Shown: one piece after another, positions 1 to 13,400 of the stretch
Layout of the letters: every line of letters begins with the position of its first letter
Position numbering within the stretch: the first letter of the stretch is position 1
From: Cyrtodaria siliqua
Taxonomy: Eukaryota; Mollusca; Bivalvia; Adapedonta; Hiatellidae
Direction of reading: 5' to 3'
NCBI GenBank assembly: GCA_037043455.1
Contig: JAWPHD010010338.1
Span: forward strand, 30,736 to 94,735
Length of the DNA: 64,000 nucleotides
The notes under the pieces: model-generated
Databases searched by the model: none
What the model was told of the DNA's origin: nothing
What the model saw: only the letters and a program-made list of their open reading frames with translations
Translations under genes and position numbers: made by a program

Positions 1-500
1 GAAGAACTGTATGATGTATTATGACCATAGGTCAATATTTTGCCAAGTTAAGCACCAGTTAAGGTTGCAGGTTTAAGTTTTATGAAAATGGGCATGAAAG
101 TCAGATTTATTTGTCATGTGTAACATCATTTCTTTGGGTAAGATGAAGCTATGGTCAGTTATGAGCTTGGTTAGGTTGCAGGTTAAAGTTTTATAATAAG
201 GGGCATAACTCTGCCAAAATGAAGTCTGAGTTATTGCTCATCCATAACAGCATTCCTTGGGGTAAGATGAATATGTCTGTGAAGTTTCATGAACGTAGGT
301 CAAATCTTTTTCAAGTTATGGTAAGAGCTTGGTTAGGTTGCAGGTAAAAGTTTTATGAAAAGGGGCATAACTCTGCCAAATGAAAGTCAGAGTTATTGGA
401 CAGTTTTAACAACATTCCTCGAGGGAAGATAAAGATGTGTGTGAAGTTTTATGAACATAGGTCAAATACTTTTCAAGTTATGGCCAAGGAGTAGGTTAAA
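1..500. repeat. Diverged tandem repeat, unit about 165 bp
   Basis: The block GGTTAGGTTGCAGGT...AGTTTTAT and CATAACTCTGCCAAA recurs three times, with TATGAACATAGGTCAAAT-type joints. It ends at GTGGACGCCGCCGGACGAC near 502-520, a 3'-end style seen in bivalve tandem-repeat-bearing elements. It lies in intron 11. The left end is outside the window. Confidence 0.65.
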
Positions 501-815
501 GTGTGGACGCCGCCGGACGACACAAAAATGGCCTTGAAATTCATGAACTATCATTTAACAAGGAGATTTTCTTAAACTTTTTATATGATGCTAATATCTT
601 TAAATACCAAAGAATCACTTTGAAACCATTTACTTCACAAATTTCAAATCACTTTACAATTCTGACAATGGTCATCAGCCTCAGTAATACTAGATTATTT
701 GTTTATGACCTTGACCTCTAACTGCCTATCAAAATACTGATTGATCTATCAAGATATTCAATATATTGCAATTTCTCTATGGCCTAGACATTATTCTAGA
801 GACCTGTGTCAGAAT

Positions 816-1189
816 AAATGACAACAACTTCCCATCTTTCTGTGTCCACAGCAATCTTGATTGTCTTAATAATCCTGCTCCACACTAGTCACTTGTGTGC
901 GACTATGACTTTGAACTTCATTAGCAACATGAAAACCTTGCAATCATGAATGACAAACAAGAATAATATACTTCTCATATCCATCCATTTTGCCTTTCAA
1001 TATCTCAGACAGGACCTTGCTTTAAAAATTCTGTAAGAAAATGACGTTAATGTCTTCACCTTAACCATATGCACACACTGATTCCCTATCCATCTTTGTT
1101 TACAGGGTCAAACCAGTCTTGACTTTGCCTAATCAATTCTGTATGAAAATGACCTTGAACTTAATTCTGTATGAAAATGACCTTGAACT
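816..1189 (-). pseudogene. Decayed tandem copies of exon 11 (3' half)
   Basis: The segment 1066-1160 aligns by eye along about 90 nt with 1232-1325 of exon 11. Read in the same frame it gives KVIFIQN-stop-LGKVK...stop-TKMDRESV against KAIVIQKSSGKVK...TQKDRESV. Two stops make it non-coding. Weaker copies are recognisable near 816-925 and 945-1050, and a 28-nt piece (1134-1161) is repeated directly at 1162-1189. Confidence 0.7.
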
Positions 1190-1224
1190 TCTGGACCCAC
1201 GTCAGTTTGCAATCATGAACTTAC

Positions 1225-1449
1225 CGTTTGTTCGACTGACTCCCTATCCTTCTGTGTACCAAGAATTTCATCAGCCTTGACCTTTCCAGACGATTTCTGT
1301 ATAACAATGGCCTTGACCCTGTCAACCTCCTGGTCAGCTTCGCCGGTGTTGTAGGGGTCACTGTTAAGTACGGACAACTGCTTCATCAATGAGGCCTTGG
1401 CATTGACAAGGTTCAGTAACTCCACACTCAGTTCTTCATTCCTCTCAGT
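1225..1449 (-). CDS. CCDC78: Exon 11 (coiled coil; last exon in window)
   Basis: Acceptor ATCTTTTCAG, strong donor GTAAGT, 75 codons, phase 0/0. It encodes TERNEELSVELLNLVNAK and KAIVIQKSSGKVKADEIL. The frame is open at the donor, so further exons lie left of the window. Degenerate copies of its 3' half follow at about 816-1189. Confidence 0.86.
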
Positions 1450-4400
1450 CTGAAAAGATAACAAAAGGACAGATGAATGGAAGGACAGATGGAAAGATAG
1501 ATGAATAAAATCTAACAAACCATGTAGCATTGTTCAGAACCCAAGTAACAAAACATATATTAACTATGCTTCTTCAAGTAATTTTTCTTAAAATTGCATA
1601 CTCAAACACAGTTTTATAGATGAACCATACAAATAAGGGACCTTGAAAATAAATTATTTTACAGTTATCACGTTTCCTGATGAGTGTGATATTTTGTTTA
1701 CAGTAAGCTAATATTCTCAAAAAAATCATATAAACCTCTTTCTCATGTGCACGGACGAGTGCGAGGTAGTTTGTTTTCAATACAACATACTCGTCGGCGA
1801 GGTCCTTCCTGTCTTTCTCCATCTCGGCCAGCCTCTCCTTGGCACCGCGGCCAAGTCTTGCATTCCTGTCCCGCTCGTTCTGCGTTTCCACAAGCTCATT
1901 CTCCAGCATCAGAATCTGAAGTAACATTAAACATTTTAAAAGTGTACCTGTTCTGTGTTTATAACAAAGAAATTGTTGGCACCATTTTTGCTTATAACTA
2001 TCATGTGCTATTAAAACTAAAAACTTTTATCATGCAGATATGCATGCTCTTTCCCGCATGATAAAGGGGTGACCTAATAAACTTTGCTTACTGATACCGA
2101 GTAATAAAGCAAAAGCATTGCGGAATTCCTCAGCATTTCTAGTATGTAACGTTATCTGACGTCATAATTTAACGTCATGAAGGGAAAAAACAATATGGCG
2201 GCGTCCATGTCAAACGTTAAATTTTTAAAAACAAATAAAACTAGATGGGGTTGTTTTTGTAACAAAAACATATGTTTCTCCCCCACACTCTCAGTGTTTG
2301 TTTGTTTGTATGATGTTTTACGTCATTTTCAACACATGTAAGGTTATATATGACGGTCGATTTTTTGGTGGTGGAGGCAGACCACCCACTTTTCCTGGGT
2401 AGAACCAATACTGTACACCTCCCGCCATCCGTAAGAATCGACACAGTGTAATGCATATGAACCAAACTGGCTGAAAGTTTCGCTCTGCATGTCGTCTCGA
2501 TATAGTGAACATTTGTGCCAAGTTATTTCAAAATCCCTCAAGCGGTTCAAGAGATTTAGAATGGACACGAAATATAGCGCATATGACCTTTGACATCTAA
2601 ATGTGACCCTGACCTTAAATGGACATGGCTGAAAGTTGCGCTTTGCCCGTCTTCTCGATATGATGAACATTTGTGCCAAGTTATTTCAAAATCCCTCAAG
2701 CAGTTCAAGAGACATGGAGTGGACACATAATATTCTCTATAATATCTGGTATCGATTTCTAATTCTTAAGTTAATTATATTGGCATGAAGTGGTAACAGT
2801 AAAAAAAATACCTAATACAGTAGTAAACCTTTCAATGGTTAATATTTCACCAATTTTGCAATAACCTCACCCAGGAAAAACAATAAAAGATGACCACCAA
2901 TTCCTACATAAATTTTAAATAACAGCAATGCATGCATTATTATATGGTAAATGTTTACCTTGTTGACGTGTTCAAACTTTGTAGCTTCACTTTCCTCTCG
3001 TATCTTGTTATTCTCAATCTGCATCTCTACCAGCGATTGCGATAGCTGCAGAAAAGTATGTATAAAGTCACATTACAATTATGGTCTACCAGATACTGCG
3101 ACAGCTGCAGAAAAGTATGTATAAAGTCATGTTACAATGGTCTACCAGAGACTGCGACAGCTGCAGAAAAGTATGTATAAAGTCACGTTACAATGGTCTA
3201 CCAGAGACTGCGACAGCTGCAGAAAGTATGTATAAAGTCATGTTACAATGGTCTACCAGAGACTGCGACAGCCGCAGAAAAGTATGTATAAAGTCACGTT
3301 ACAATGGTCTACCAGAGACTGCGACAGCTGCAGAAAGTATGTATAAAGTCATGTTACAATGCCCTACCATAGACTGCGACAGCTGCAGAAAAGTATGTAT
3401 AAAGTCACGTAACAATGGTCTACCAGAGACTGCGACAGCTGCAGAAAGTATGTATAAAGTCATGTTACAATGCCCTACCATAGACTGCGACAGCTGCAGA
3501 AAAGTATGTATTAAGTCATGTTACAATGGTCTATCAGAGACTGCGACAGCTGCAGAAAGTATGTATAAAGTCATGTTACAATGCCCTACCATAGACTGCG
3601 ACAGCTGCAGAAAAGTATGTATAAAGTCATGTTACAATGGTCTACCTGAGACTGCGACAGCTGCAGAAAAGTATGTATAAAGTCATGTTACATGGTCTAC
3701 CAGTGACTGCGACAGCCGCAGAAAAGTATGTATAAAGTCACGTTACAATGGTCTACCAGAGACTGCGACAGCTGCAGAAAGTATGTATAAAGTCATGTTA
3801 CAATGGTCTACCAGAGACTGCGACAGCCGCAGAAAAGTATGTATAAAGTCACGTTACAATGGTCTACCAGAGACTGCGACAGCTGCAGAAAGTATGTATA
3901 AAGTCATGTTACAATGGCCTACCAGAGACTGCGACAGCTGCAGAAAAGTATGTATAAAGTCATGTTACAATGGTCTATCAGAGACTGCGACAGCTGCAGA
4001 AAAGTATGTATAAAGTCATGTTACAATGGTCTACCAGAGACTGCGACAGCTGCAGAAAAGTATGTATAAAGTCATGTTACAATGGTCTACCAGAGACTGC
4101 GACAGCTGCAGAAAAGTATGTATAAAGTCATGTTACATGGTCTACCAGAGACTGCAACAGCTGCAGAAAAGTATGTATAAAGTCATGTTACAATGGTCTA
4201 CCAGAGACTGCGACAGCTGCAGAAAAGTATGTATAAAGTCATGTTACATGGTCTACCAGAGACTGCAACAGCTGCAGAAAAGTATGTATAAAATCATGTT
4301 ACAATGGTCTACCAGAGACTGCAACAGCTGCAGAAAAGTATGTATAAAGTCATGTTACAATGGTCTACCAGAGACTGCGACAGCCGCAGAAAAGTATGTA

Positions 4401-7400
4401 TAAAGTCATGTTACAATGGTCTACCAGAGACTGCGACAACTGTAGAAAAGTATGTATAAAGTCGGGTTACAAAGGTCTATATCAGAGACTGTGACAGCTG
4501 CAGAAAAGTATGTATAAAGTCATGTTACAATGGTCTACTAGAGACTGTGACAGCTGCAGAAAAGTATGTATAAAGTCACGTAACAATAGCCTAAATATAA
4601 GCCACAAACATCATCAGTTACCCTAGAGCACAAAAAGATGGCCACTGGCAGCCATGTTTAATGTTGAATCAAAATAACTTTCAGCAAGGACCAATATTGT
4701 GTCAGGCTGATCATTTTAGAAAAAGTCCCATATCAATATGACTTATAGTTTTCAAGAAGTAGTTGCTACAAATTTGTTTTTTAAAAACCTATTTTTAGCC
4801 ATGGCGTCCATCTTGAATTTCCGTCCAACCTGAAATTTTGCCAGGGTTAACTAGACATCAAGAGCAAGATTTCTGATAAGTTTCATGAAAATCCCTCAAT
4901 TAATCTCAGAGAAGGTCGCCACAAGTGTTTCCTATATAACTCTATGTAAACAAAGATGGCCGCTGGTGGCCATGTTAGACATTCAAATCAAAATGAACTT
5001 TGGTTAGGACCAACCACATGTCATGGCAGTCATTTTAGTAAAGATGCCAAATCAATATCACTTTTTTTTGAGAAGTAGTCACCACAAAATCACATTTTTA
5101 AAATCTATCTTAGCTGTTGCAGCCAACTTGAATTTCCGGCCGACCTGAATTTTTGCTAGGATCAACTAGACATCAAGAGCAACCTTCCTGTAAAGATTAT
5201 GAAAATATTTCAAGTAGTTTCAGAGGAGTAGTCGCCACAAGTTTTTCCTTGATAACTCTATGTAAACAAAGATGGCCACTGGCGGCCATGTTTGACATGG
5301 AATCGCAATGAATCTTGGTTAGGACCAAGTACATGTCGCAACAGTAATTTTGGTAAAGGTCCCAATTCAATATCATTTATGGTTTTTGAGAAGTAGTCGC
5401 CACAAAATCACATTTTTAAAATCTATTTTTAGCCGTGGCAGCCATCTTGAATTTCCGTCTGACCTGAATTTTTGCTCCGATCAACTAGACATCAAGAGCA
5501 ACATTCCTGTGAAGTTTCATGAAAATCTGTCAAGTAGTTTCAGATGTGTAATCGCCGCAAGTTTTTCCTATATAAGTCTATGTAAACTTGTTTTACATCC
5601 AATCAAAATGAACTTTGGTTAGGATCAACTACATGTCATGCCAGTTATTTTGGTAAAGGTTCCAAATCAATATCACTTATGGTTTTTGAGAAGTAATCAC
5701 CACAATATCGCATTTTTAAAATCTATTTTTAGCTGTGGTGGCCATCTTGAATTTCCGGCCGACCTGAATGTTTGCTCGGATCAGCTAGACATCAAGAGCA
5801 ACATTCCTGTGAAGTTTCATGAAAATCTGTCAAGTAGTTTCAGAGAAGTAATCGCCACAAAAAAACAACGTTTACAGATGGATGACGCACCACGGCATTA
5901 GCAGATCAGTAGAGCTAAAAATAAAAACACAAACAAAACAAGGAAGTTTCTTTTCTATATGCTATAATTACTCTAACCATAAACCCTGTTCATGCAACTA
6001 TAATGTAGTATGTGAATATACAGACGGACAAGGGTTACACTACAAAAAGCAACATTTTGAATATGTCACTGTATTATTGTAGCATACAAGCATACCTTAA
6101 GTTTTTCCTCCTCTGTAAGAAGTAGTTCCTGAGACAGATCTGTCTTGGTATGAGCCAGGGAACCAAACTTGTTCTGCATGCTGTCCATGCGCGTCCGTAG
6201 TCTCTCATTTTCATCTTTGAGACGCAGCTACAGAATATATTGCATCATGGGCATATAGGACAGGCATAAACTCAGTATTTTTCAGTTACTCCACCTACAT
6301 TTTTTTTGTAAAGTGTTCTGACTTTGTAAAGCTTAAGGGAGTTATACACTTAGGTTTGAAGAATAATGGTATTATTACTCAACTTCATGTTAACTCTTTT
6401 ACCGCCAAATTTCAAATGTTGTCTGCTTAAATTTGAATTGATATTTCCGGAAATATTTTATATATAAGTTTTATGGAAAACTTTCTGAGTGGCAAACAGT
6501 GTGAACCCTGATCAGCTTTCACCTTAAATGCAGGCTGATCTAGGTTTACACTGGTCTTATGTAAAAATCAATGTTTTTCGACTGCGGCAGCAAAAGAGTT
6601 AATGACAGCTAGTCAATAAACCTTTAAACTTCCAATTTTGTATTTCTTATAAATGGCCTGATCTGATAATTATTCATGAAATTTATTGTTTTTATTTGAA
6701 GAGTTGAATAAAATTCAAGTGTAGATACAAATTACGGTGTATAAGATCTTTTAATAATCCCTCACTAGCCCCTTTCCCCAAAACATTCATACTCTTTGAG
6801 ATCTTACTTGAGTTGACAACATGTTTTGCATTGTTATTATAGCATTGTAACAAGTCACAGATCCAAAAATTCAGATTAGGAGGCACAACTTTAACCCTTG
6901 ACCTGCTACATATATATATAATGGACTGTTCTTTCTTTGAATTAATAACCATTCCATTTATGTGACAAAGAGTTACTCGCAGGCTGATCTGGGTTTAATA
7001 ATAATAATTGTTTTTATTATGGTTATGCTTAAAAGCAGTTCTTGCCTAACAGTATACCCCAAACTGACAAAACAAGAAAATAATAATAATAAAAAAAAAT
7101 ACGAACAAGAAATGTCACTGTAAGTGACAAATGCCCCCAAAGTGGTTTAGACCTTTGACCTCTAAATGTGACCTTGATCTTGGAGCCACAGACCTGGATT
7201 TTTGCATGCGACACGTCTTGTTGTGGTGAGCACTTGTGCCAAGTTATTTGAAAATCCGTCCATGAATGTCAGATTTTTTAACCGAAACTTCTTTTTGACA
7301 TTTGACCTCTAAGTGTGACCCTGAACTTGGAGCCACAGACCTGGATTTTGTGCGTGATATGTTGTGGTGACCACTTGTGCCAAGTTATTGGAAAATCCAT

Positions 7401-10400
7401 CCAGGAATGCCAGAGTTATTGACCGGACACAACTGTACGGACGGACGGACGGACGGTGCGACTACTATATGCCGCTCTTCGGGGACATAAAAATAATAAG
7501 GATGCCACCCATTGCATTTTGAAGAGTATCTGAAGAAAATACGGTAATAATAATTTATAATATATAAAATAAAAAAAGTAAGTAGCTCTTACATTTTCTG
7601 TCTCTAGCATCCTAATGGACTCCTTAACGTCCCCCGCATTCGTCATCCTGGCAGCAAGGGGGGCGGGACCAACACCGCTCTGTTGTTGAAGGTCTATTAT
7701 CTTAGCCTGGTATTGCGTGAGTAGATTCTGCAGACGGAAATATATAGCATATTGATTACAAATAGCTTGCAATTTTACTACGTGCAAAATCCACATCACA
7801 AAGTTGAAACTTAAATACATGTATCTGTATCATTCTGAATTTGTTCAGTGTAATTATTTAGAAAAAAACATATTAAAGCTGGGAAAATACATTTGTACAC
7901 AAATTGCACTGTTATAGTACAACATGCAGTAATCAGTAAATCTTTCAATGCCTAACATACTGATTAATGATGATAATTACTAACACAAAACAGAATGAGA
8001 TATAGAACAAGAGCACCGCCAAAAATAAAAATTCTCTACGGAAAAATAAAAAATTCTAATTTTGATTATTAATTTGTAAGAGGGTTTTTAAAATGAACAA
8101 TCAAATAAAAAAGGCCTAAGCAATAACTAATATCAACTATGAAGCAAGAATACTGAGTGAAAATGTAACTATACTGAATCAAACAGCTAACGCACCAGTA
8201 GACAATACCTTTAATATCTCAATATTAACAATCAATAAATCAAAACAAATTTCATTCTGAACGAGACAAATATCAATAACGACTGTAAATTAAAAAAAAT
8301 CATTCAAATCATCTGTCGCCGACGTACCAGTCGGCATATAATAAGTTCATACATTAAAGGTATTGTCTACTGGTGCATTAGCTGTTTGGTTCAGTATATT
8401 TAAAACCTGAACTTTAATATGAGGACCTATTTCTCAATGCTAAATGTTCATTAAAAAGGCATGGAAAGCTTGCTTACCTACTACTAACATGCTACATGAC
8501 CGATTAGCTCAGGTATATAAACTGAGGCCCATTGGTATATTGAACAGTAGCTGGGGTATAGCAGTGTAAAATACTTCAAACTTTACTTTTATGAAGAAAA
8601 AAGAACAAATTAATGAGTTAGATGTACTAAATACAAAACTTTGTTGATAATTCATTTTAGGAAAACATTGGCTCTTATAACATTAATGAAACGAGTGACT
8701 GAAATTTACGAAAGTTTTGAAAGTTTTGGGCAAAATACAGCATTTTTAACTAGATTAAGAGCCATAACTAAAAAATCTGGTAAAGTTTGGTCCGATCTGG
8801 CTGGTTTTTCGAACTTGGCCAGTAGAGATAATAAAAAAGAGAAATTATAAAAAAATATTAAAAAAATATTAAAAAAATAAAAAATTAACTAAAAAGGAAA
8901 AAAAATAATAATAAAACAATAATAAATAAATAAAAAAATTAAAACAAATTAAACAATTTAAAAAAAAATTAAAAAAAAAAGATTCAACAAAATACAAACA
9001 AAACAAAACAGAAAAATAATTTAACCAAAAAAATTATAATAATATTAAAAAAAAATAAAATAAAAAAATCTGGTAAAGATCTTATTAAAATTGAATGCCC
9101 TATCATATTAATGAGCAAAATATAGCATTTTTCACGAAATCAAGGATCATAACTCCGCTGTTACTGGTCCGATCTGATGGGTTTTCAAACTTGTCCGAGC
9201 TTTCATTGATATTAACAATCTGGTAAAGTTTGGTAAAGATCGGATGAAAAATGAAGGCCCTATCGTCTTAACAAGGCAAAATATAGCATTTTTAATGAAA
9301 TCAAGGGCCATAACTCCGCTGTTACTGGTCCAATCTGATGGGTTTTCAAATTTGTCCGAGCCTTCATTGACATTAACAATCTGTTAAAGTTTGGTAAAGA
9401 TCGGATGAAAAATGAAGGCCCTATCATCTTAACGAGGCAAAATAAAGCATTTTTAACTAAATCAAAGGCCATAACTCCACTGTTAACGGTCTGATCTGAC
9501 TGGTTTTCAAACTTGTCCGAGCTTTCATTGACATTAGCAATCTGGTAAAGTTTGGTAAAGATCGGATGAAAAATGAAGGTCGTATCGTCTTAACGAGGCA
9601 AAACATAGCATTTTTACCTAAATCAAGGGCCATAACTCCGCTATTACTAGTCCAATATTGCTGGTTTTCAAACTTGCTTGAGCTTTCATTGATATTGACA
9701 ATCTATTTAAGTTTGGTAAAGATAAAATGAAAAATGAAGGCCCTATCGTCTTAACAAGGTAACAATAGCATTTTTAACTCAATCAAGGGCCATAACTCCA
9801 CTGTTACTGGTCCGATATGGCTGGTTTTTGAACTTGTCCATTCTTTAATTAATATCTTGTCCGTTCTTTAATTGATTTTAACAATCTGGTAAAGTTGGTA
9901 AAGATCAAATGAAAAATGAAGGCCCTATTGTCTTAACGAGACAAAAGTTAATGCAGGATGACGGACAAAGGACGACGGACAGACGACGGATGGACGACGG
10001 ACAACTCGCCACCCCATAAGCTCTGCTGGCCTTTTCTCCTGCAAATGTGCCTAACAGTGATTTAAAGTTACCTATACAAATTCTTTCCCGACACTAAATA
10101 TACTGAGCAAAAATAAAAAGTACCCCGTTTTCTTTCCCTTATTATATAGACAGCAAAACAGGAAATAATAAATGATGTACATAGAATAATTACATCGACT
10201 GCCACCATAGTCCTAATAAAAGAATAACAATGGAGTTATCGCCCTTTTTCTTAATACATGGATTTTTGCTGAAAACACATAAAATCTACAAACATTATCT
10301 CAATTTGTCGAAGAAAATATTCTCTATACATTGCTTTCGAAAAAAACACAGAAAAACACAACGCCGATTGTGTAGGTAGCAGCTTTTGATTATCAAAAAT

Positions 10401-13400
10401 CATCAGATTACATCCCTTCCCTTTAAGGTTTCCATAGCATCCATAAAAGAGTATTGCTTGGCAAAATTTGAAACTGTTTAAAGGAAAATTTAGTACTCAG
10501 TGAAGTGTGCTTAAAAACATCAAACACTGCTTAATTAAAGCGCTGTTCAACCTGTCCTATGCCCTCAAAAACTGGCCTATGGGAATACCAGTGAATCAAG
10601 AGGCCCAAGAGGGCCTGTGGACGCTCTACTGGCTAAAACAGCTCTTATAGATTTAGATAGATATAGCTCTCTTCTCCTATGGATTTAACAAAGGAAAATA
10701 CAATATAGCATTTTTCAACAAATCAATGGCCATAACTCGATCTGTTATTACTAATAAGATCTAGCTGGTTTTCGAAATTGTCCAAGATTTCATTGATATA
10801 CCGCGCTTTGCACAACTAGACATCATACTGAGCCTTCCTGCCAAATTTCGTAGAAATCCAACAAGCCATTTAAGAGGAGTAGCACGGACAAGAAATTTAA
10901 AATAAAAATGTCGAAGGGCCATAACTCCGTCAAAAATAAGCGAACTGGAACAAAAGCATGATATGCACAACTAGACATCTTACTGATGCTTCCCGCCAAG
11001 TTTCATCAAAATTCAACAAGGCATTTAGGATGAGTAGCGCCGACAAGAAATTTTTAAAGAAAGTGTCAAGTAATTAAAAAGATAATAAAAAAAAAATGAA
11101 AAAAAAAAAAATCAAATCAATGAAAAAAAATAAATAAAAAAAAATTAAAAAAAAATTGAAAAAAAAAATTGAAAAAAAAAAAAATTAAAAAAAAAATTGA
11201 AATTAAAAAAACAAACAAAAAAAACTGTTACCCCCGTGGCGCGTCCAAATTTGACACCAGGGTCACCATTTGAACAAACTTGGTAGAGGACCATGAGCTG
11301 ATGCTACATGTAATACATGAGAACTCTGTGCCATGCGGTTCCAGAGAAGATTTTTTTCAGTTTTTGCCTTTACAAGCCTAAGTAAAACTGTGACCCCCAG
11401 GGTGGGGCCAAATGTGACCAATGGGTCACCATTTGAACAAACTTGGTATAAGCTTATAGCAAATGCAAAATATTAAATCTCTGGCTCTTGCAGTTTCAGA
11501 GAAGAAGATTTTTTAAGTTTTTCCCTATACATGTCTATGTAAAACATGTGACCCTTGGGGCGGGGTCAATGTGACCCAAGGTCACAATTTGAACAAACTT
11601 GGTAAAGGACCATAAGCTTATAGCAAATGCAAAATAGTAAACCTCTGGCTCTTGAAGTTCCAGAGAAGAAAAAAAAAATCAGTTTTTCCCTATACATGTC
11701 TTTGTAAAACATGTGACCCCCGGGGCGGGGCCAAATGTGACCCCAGGGTCACCATTTGAACAAACTTGGTAAAGGACCATAAGCTTATAATAAATGTAAA
11801 ATATCAAACCTCTGCCGATTGTAGTTTCCGAGAAGAAGATTTTTAAAAAAAAAATCCTATATAAGTCTATGTAAAACTGTGACCCTCGGGGCGGGGACAA
11901 ATTTGGCCCTAGAGTCACCATTTGAACAAACTTAGCAGAGGACCATAAGCTGATGCTACATGTAATACATGAGAGCTCTGTGCCATGTGGTTCCAGAGAA
12001 GAAGATTTTTTTCAGTTTTTCCCTATACAAGCCTATGTAAAACTGTGACCCCCGGTTTGTGGCCAAATGTGACCCCTGGGTCACCATTTGAACAAACTTG
12101 GTAGAGGACCACAAGCGTATAGCAAATGCAAAATATTAAACCTCTGGCTCTTGCAGTTTCAGAGAAGAAGATTTTTTAAGTTTTTCCCTATACATGTCTA
12201 TGTAAAACATGTGACCCTTGGGGCGGGGCCAAATGTGGCCCGAGGGTCACCATTTGAACAAACTTGGTAAAGGACCATAAGCTTATAGTAAATGCAAAAT
12301 ATCAAACCTCTGGCTGTTGTAGTTTCTGAGAAGAAGATTTTTTTTTAAAAAATCCTATATGCGTCTATGTAAAACTGTGACCCCTGGGGCGGGGACAAAT
12401 TTGACCGCAGGGTCACCATTTGAACAAACTTAGTAGAGGACCATAAGCTCATGCTACATGTAATACATGAGAGCTCTGTGCCTTGTGGTTTCAGAGAAGA
12501 TTTTTTAACGTTTTTTCCTATATGTCTATATGAAAAACATGCAAAACCTCAATATACAAACTTTGGACCCCCGTGGCACAGCCATTTTTGACCCTGGGGA
12601 CTTTCTTTGAACAAACTTGATAGCCTAGGTGTTGGGGATCATTTTAAAAGAAAAACTGTTGAAATCTGTCCAGCGGTTCTGGAGAAGAAGATTTTTTAAA
12701 GTTTCGACCATATATGCTAATGGCAGCCATCTTGGATGTAGCGCTGACCTAATTTTAACAAATCTAAAAAGCATTCATCTAAGGATCATCCATGTGAAGT
12801 TTGGTCAAAATTAGCAAAGCGGTTTCTGAGGAGAAGTCGTTTGAAGAAAAGTTAACGGACAACAGACAGACGACAGACGACAGACGACGGACGACAGACA
12901 ACACACCATCCCATAAGCTCTGCTGGCCCTTGGCCAGTAGAGCTAAAAAGCGGGTACGTTTTTTTTGATTAGTATACAATTGGCTGGAAATATGTCCTTA
13001 AAGGCAATTTAAAAGCTAGGGACACATCAACAAAGCTAGGACACATCAACAAAGCTTTGATTACATATTTACACACTACTTAAGGTGATGTCAAAGTGAT
13101 TAGTTTTACCTGTACTGTAATACCTACCTGTAATTGTGTTGAAAGTGAAAGTAGCCAAATTTTCTAATAAAAGCATAATATTTTTCAAAGTCTATTCTAT
13201 CAAGTTTGAAGTATATGTCTAAAGGATCCAATCAATATGTTATAAAACCAAAATCAATACACTATCTTTGGACACAGTCAAAAGTATATAACCGGAAGCT
13301 ATCAGGTAAACATGTAAACAAAGATTTAAATCACAATTCAATCATAACTAAGGCATGTTTAAAAAAACTAAAACACCTTCTACCTAGATAAATATTCGGT

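Noticed and set aside
3081..3680. 199-codon plus-strand reading frame with repeated MYKVMLQWSTRDCDS
   Set aside because: It is a by-product of the 56-bp minisatellite, antisense to the gene, with no start context or partner exon.
3026..4600. CRISPR-like array
   Set aside because: Units are contiguous with no spacers, and the context is a eukaryotic intron.
8845..9075. A/T-only block as an origin or matrix-attachment region
   Set aside because: It is low-complexity sequence inside a repeat element; a similar block lies at 11070-11215 in a related element, so element biology explains it.
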